DNA from: CAYQQR01 sp964420035
GTDB taxonomy: Bacteria > Bacteroidota > Bacteroidia > Bacteroidales > SM23-62
DNA length: 8,307 nt
Assembly: GCA_964420035.1 (NCBI GenBank)
Contig: CAYQQR010000075.1
Coordinates: 1-8,307 of the forward strand
Direction of reading: 5' to 3'
Within the stretch, counting starts at the first letter, position 1, and each line of letters opens with the position of its first letter. A program made the translations under genes and the position numbers. Shown here piece by piece: positions 6,335 to 8,307 of this stretch. The notes under the pieces are model-generated. The model worked only from the letters and a program-made list of their open reading frames with translations, ran no database searches and was not told the origin of the DNA.

Positions 6335-6377
6335 GAGGACCACAGAGTATTAATTAATTCCGGTCTCTGTGGTTCTC
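6335..6377. terminator. Inverted repeat between convergent genes
   Basis: Arms of 13 bases (6335-6347 GAGGACCACAGAG and 6365-6377 CTCTGTGGTTCTC) pair with one G-U or mismatch around a 17-base AT-rich loop. Two more copies of ACTCTGTG follow at 6384-6391 and 6394-6401. The position between convergent stop codons suits a bidirectional terminator, but no long T-run follows, so it could also be an interspersed CTCTGTG-type repeat. The call is moderate. Confidence 0.45.
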
Positions 6378-6434
6378 AATTTTACTCTGTGCCACTCTGT
6401 GACCAAATTAAGCACCTGGTAAATTGAAGTAAGT

Positions 6435-7565
6435 TCAGTCTTTTACACACCGAAATCCGGTATGCGACAGGCCGGTATCCGGACTGGATTTCATGCGGGC
6501 GGCTACCCGGTAGCCTGAACAATAGCTGTCGTTACAAAGAAATGAACCTCCGCGGGTAACTTTTTTAGGAACGGTAGGTTCCATTGGATCATAACTGTCG
6601 GCAGGACCCCGCGGATTGACCGCCACCCCTTGTGCTTCCAGAGTGGCATAGTAATCGTGCCGGTACCAGTCGCTGCACCATTCCCAAACATTTCCGGCCA
6701 TATCATACAATCCGTGAGCATTGGGTTCGTAGGTGCCCACCGGGGCCAATCCGTAAAACCCATCCCGTTCGGCATTGTAATTCGGGAACTGGCCCTGCCA
6801 GGTATTGGCTTTGATGTCTTTTTCATCTATGGGTTCATTGCCCCATGGATATACCTTATTTTCCAGTCCGCCCCGGGCAGCGAATTCCCATTCCGCTTCT
6901 GTAGGTAATCTTTTACCGGCCCACTCGCAATAGGCTACAGCATCTTCCCAGGCTACATGAACAACCGGGTAATTATCCATACCCTGGATGTCGGAACCCG
7001 GGCCCCGGGGATGCCTCCAGTCGGCACCCTGAACCCATCGCCACCACCGCGCGGCATTGTCCAGGGGAACCGGATGATCAGGAGGACTGAAAACCAGGGA
7101 AGAAGGTTGTAAAAGGCTATCAACGGGTTTGGGGGTACCCGGGGGAAGTTGCTTTTTCATTTCCTCCCAATCGATGGGGCGTTCCGCTATGGTTACATAT
7201 CCCGTGGCTTCGATGAATTCCCTGAATTCTGCATTGGTTGTTTCGCGGGCATCCATCCAGAAGCCACTCACTCTGACTTCATGTTTGGGATACTCATCCG
7301 GCCTTGCCTGATCATTGTCCGCTCCCATCATGTAGTTACTACCCGGGATCCATACCATGCCTTCATAGAGAGAACTATCTATATCCGTTGGTACAGCTTC
7401 TCCGGCATTCATATCAATACGGCCGGGCAGGGAAGAAGAACACGAAGCCAGGGAATCCTCCATGGCTTTACTAGCAGAAGGATCTTTTTCCCGGCCTCCG
7501 GAACAAGCCCCGAGCAAGAGGCTGAAACCAACACCTAAAGCAATACTCCACAGTCTCATAGCCAT
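6435..7565 (-). CDS. Formylglycine-generating enzyme-like lipoprotein (FGE/SUMF1 family)
   Basis: This 376-residue exported lipoprotein has a hydrophobic signal segment and the lipobox LGAC with cysteine 21. After a low-complexity linker (22-65), the FGE-sulfatase domain runs from EGMVWIPG to the end. It has ETTNAEFREF (108-117), RLPTEAEWEFAARGG (219-233), GNVWEW (291-296) and GGSFLCNDSYC (339-349), and ends GFRC. Cysteines 344 and 349 keep the C-x4-C spacing of the catalytic copper-binding pair of human FGE (336/341), so it is probably a competent oxygen-dependent enzyme that converts a sulfatase cysteine to formylglycine. Many family members lack this pair and have other roles. No sulfatase gene is in the window. 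Its export suggests action on substrates in the periplasm or at the surface. An in-frame ATG at 7559 is an equally good start. Confidence 0.88.
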   Translation of the reverse strand: MAMRLWSIALGVGFSLLLGACSGGREKDPSASKAMEDSLASCSSSLPGRIDMNAGEAVPTDIDSSLYEGMVWIPGSNYMMGADNDQARPDEYPKHEVRVSGFWMDARETTNAEFREFIEATGYVTIAERPIDWEEMKKQLPPGTPKPVDSLLQPSSLVFSPPDHPVPLDNAARWWRWVQGADWRHPRGPGSDIQGMDNYPVVHVAWEDAVAYCEWAGKRLPTEAEWEFAARGGLENKVYPWGNEPIDEKDIKANTWQGQFPNYNAERDGFYGLAPVGTYEPNAHGLYDMAGNVWEWCSDWYRHDYYATLEAQGVAVNPRGPADSYDPMEPTVPKKVTRGGSFLCNDSYCSGYRVAARMKSSPDTGLSHTGFRCVKD

Positions 7566-7576
7566 CGAAATTTTTT

Positions 7577-7606
7577 CAAAGATACAAGGCTTGGCTTCAA
7601 ATCAAA
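7577..7606 (-). promoter_or_regulatory. Promoter of the FGE-like gene
   Basis: On the minus strand TATCTTTG (plus 7577-7584) matches TAnnTTTG perfectly, and TTTG (plus 7603-7606) lies 18 bases upstream, near the usual 19-20. The start site would fall close to 7572, leaving a very short leader, slightly favouring the second ATG (7559) as initiator. Confidence 0.6.
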
Positions 7607-7658
7607 GTTTAATGCCCGTGAAATCAACTTTTCTGGTATGAAACTTGTATTATATACG

Positions 7659-7673
7659 TAATTTTGAAAGGAG
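7659..7673 (+). promoter_or_regulatory. -7 element and Shine-Dalgarno of the DUF4251 gene
   Basis: TAATTTTG (7659-7666) fits TAnnTTTG, and AAAGGAG (7667-7673) is a strong Shine-Dalgarno sequence 8 bases before the ATG. The two conflict: a start driven by this -7 element would fall inside or after the ribosome site. Either the true promoter is upstream (no good candidate seen) or one of the two is fortuitous. Clear Shine-Dalgarno sequences are unusual in this window. Confidence 0.45.
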
Positions 7674-7681
7674 ACTGAAAG

Positions 7682-8257
7682 ATGAAAAAGTCAGCAGTTA
7701 TATTTTTCGTTTTGCTTATCAGTATTTCGGCATACGCGCAGGTTGTGATCAATCCTGACCCGGATACCAGGAGAGCGCGGGAAGAAATGACGAAGAAAGA
7801 ACAAAAAGAACTGGATCGGGCCATCCGGGCGGAAATTACAGATACCATAATAGATCTGCACCGCTTCGTTCTGGAAGCCAATTATATCGGTGATAAATAT
7901 GGAAATCGTATACCGGTATCTCCCATGTTGAATTTCATTATTGTTGATTCCACGGAAGCAGTGATGCAGTTTGGGAATTCCATGGGGCCGGGTATAAACG
8001 GTGTAGGAGGTATTACATTCGAGGGTCGTGTGACCAGTTATGAGGTTAAGAAGAAAGAGAGAAAGAAATATACCGGTTACACCCTTACCTTAGGTATAAT
8101 GACCTCCACGGGCGCCTTCGATGTGTTCCTTTTTGCTGGTTCTGATGGCAGGGCTGACGCCACGATCTCCGATAACCGCGGAAACAAGCTCCGGTATTAT
8201 GGCGATATAATTCCTTTCGGGGCATCCCGGACGTATAAGGGAAGAACAGTATACTAG
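7682..8257 (+). CDS. Secreted DUF4251 family protein
   Basis: This 191-residue protein has a classic signal peptide: lysines at 2-3, a hydrophobic core and AYA-Q, with likely cleavage after residue 19. A charged helical stretch (about 28-55) precedes the DUF4251 domain (about 60-178). The domain shows FVLEANYIGDKYGNRIPVSP, GPGINGVGGITFEGRV, a lysine-rich YEVKKKERKKY turn, GYTLTLGI and DGRADATISDNRGNKLRYYGDI, the pattern I recall for this Bacteroidota family of about 170-190 residues. Its function is unknown, and its location is probably periplasm or cell envelope. ATG at 7682 is supported by the AAAGGAG upstream and by the signal peptide. The gene is divergent from the FGE-like gene over 116 bases. 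No terminator is seen in the 50 bases after the stop codon. Confidence 0.85.
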   Translation: MKKSAVIFFVLLISISAYAQVVINPDPDTRRAREEMTKKEQKELDRAIRAEITDTIIDLHRFVLEANYIGDKYGNRIPVSPMLNFIIVDSTEAVMQFGNSMGPGINGVGGITFEGRVTSYEVKKKERKKYTGYTLTLGIMTSTGAFDVFLFAGSDGRADATISDNRGNKLRYYGDIIPFGASRTYKGRTVY

Positions 8258-8307
8258 TATAACATTCTTTAAATAACATATCATATAGTTGTAAATTCCT
8301 CCATCTT

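Noticed and set aside
8258..8307. Terminator or further gene after the DUF4251 gene
   Set aside because: AT-rich 50 bases with no stem and T-run, and no start of a frame that can be supported before the window ends.
1..8307. CRISPR array, phage, transposase or defence system
   Set aside because: No regularly spaced long direct repeats, no transposase or integrase frame, and no nuclease or toxin motif on either strand.

Overview
The window looks like chromosomal DNA of a member of the Bacteroidota. The -7 promoter element typical of that phylum (TAnnTTTG) lies at sensible distances upstream of several genes. The window also has a DUF4251 protein, an Mpl/MurC-type ligase of the Bacteroidota kind, two exported lipoproteins with clear lipoboxes, a tRNA without an encoded CCA end, and mostly weak ribosome binding sites. 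The assignment is by inference; there is no rRNA or other phylogenetic marker.

Layout. Positions 1-280 hold a tRNA-Glu(UUC) gene on the minus strand with its terminator. Its 3' acceptor strand, trailer and terminator are present a second time, as a perfect 55-base repeat. The two copies are separated by 106 bases that contain a 9-bp hairpin, a G-quadruplex-type run and an inverted copy of the tRNA T-arm. Positions 281-387 are a short divergent promoter region. Positions 388-3866 carry two plus-strand genes: a zinc-free medium-chain dehydrogenase, then, after a run of heptamer repeats, an 800-residue lipoprotein that resembles an (alpha/alpha)6-barrel glycoside hydrolase. These two could form a small carbohydrate-processing operon. 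Positions 3893-5239 (minus) encode a Mur ligase of the Mpl type, probably for peptidoglycan recycling.

Positions 5240-5448 separate the divergent ligase and lactonase-like genes and contain a symmetrical array of 10-base repeats. Positions 5449-6288 code for a metallo-beta-lactamase-fold hydrolase with a complete two-metal site. A long imperfect inverted repeat separates it from the convergent gene at 6435-7565. That gene encodes an exported formylglycine-generating-enzyme-like lipoprotein which keeps both catalytic cysteines. Divergent from it, positions 7682-8257 encode a secreted DUF4251 protein. The last 50 bases hold nothing recognisable.

Apart from the possible dehydrogenase/hydrolase pair, the genes do not form one pathway. 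The most unusual material is intergenic: the duplicated tRNA tail, the decamer array, the heptamer repeats, and a small hairpin between 9-base direct repeats that supplies the stop codon of the ligase gene. No phage, transposase, CRISPR array or defence system was found.
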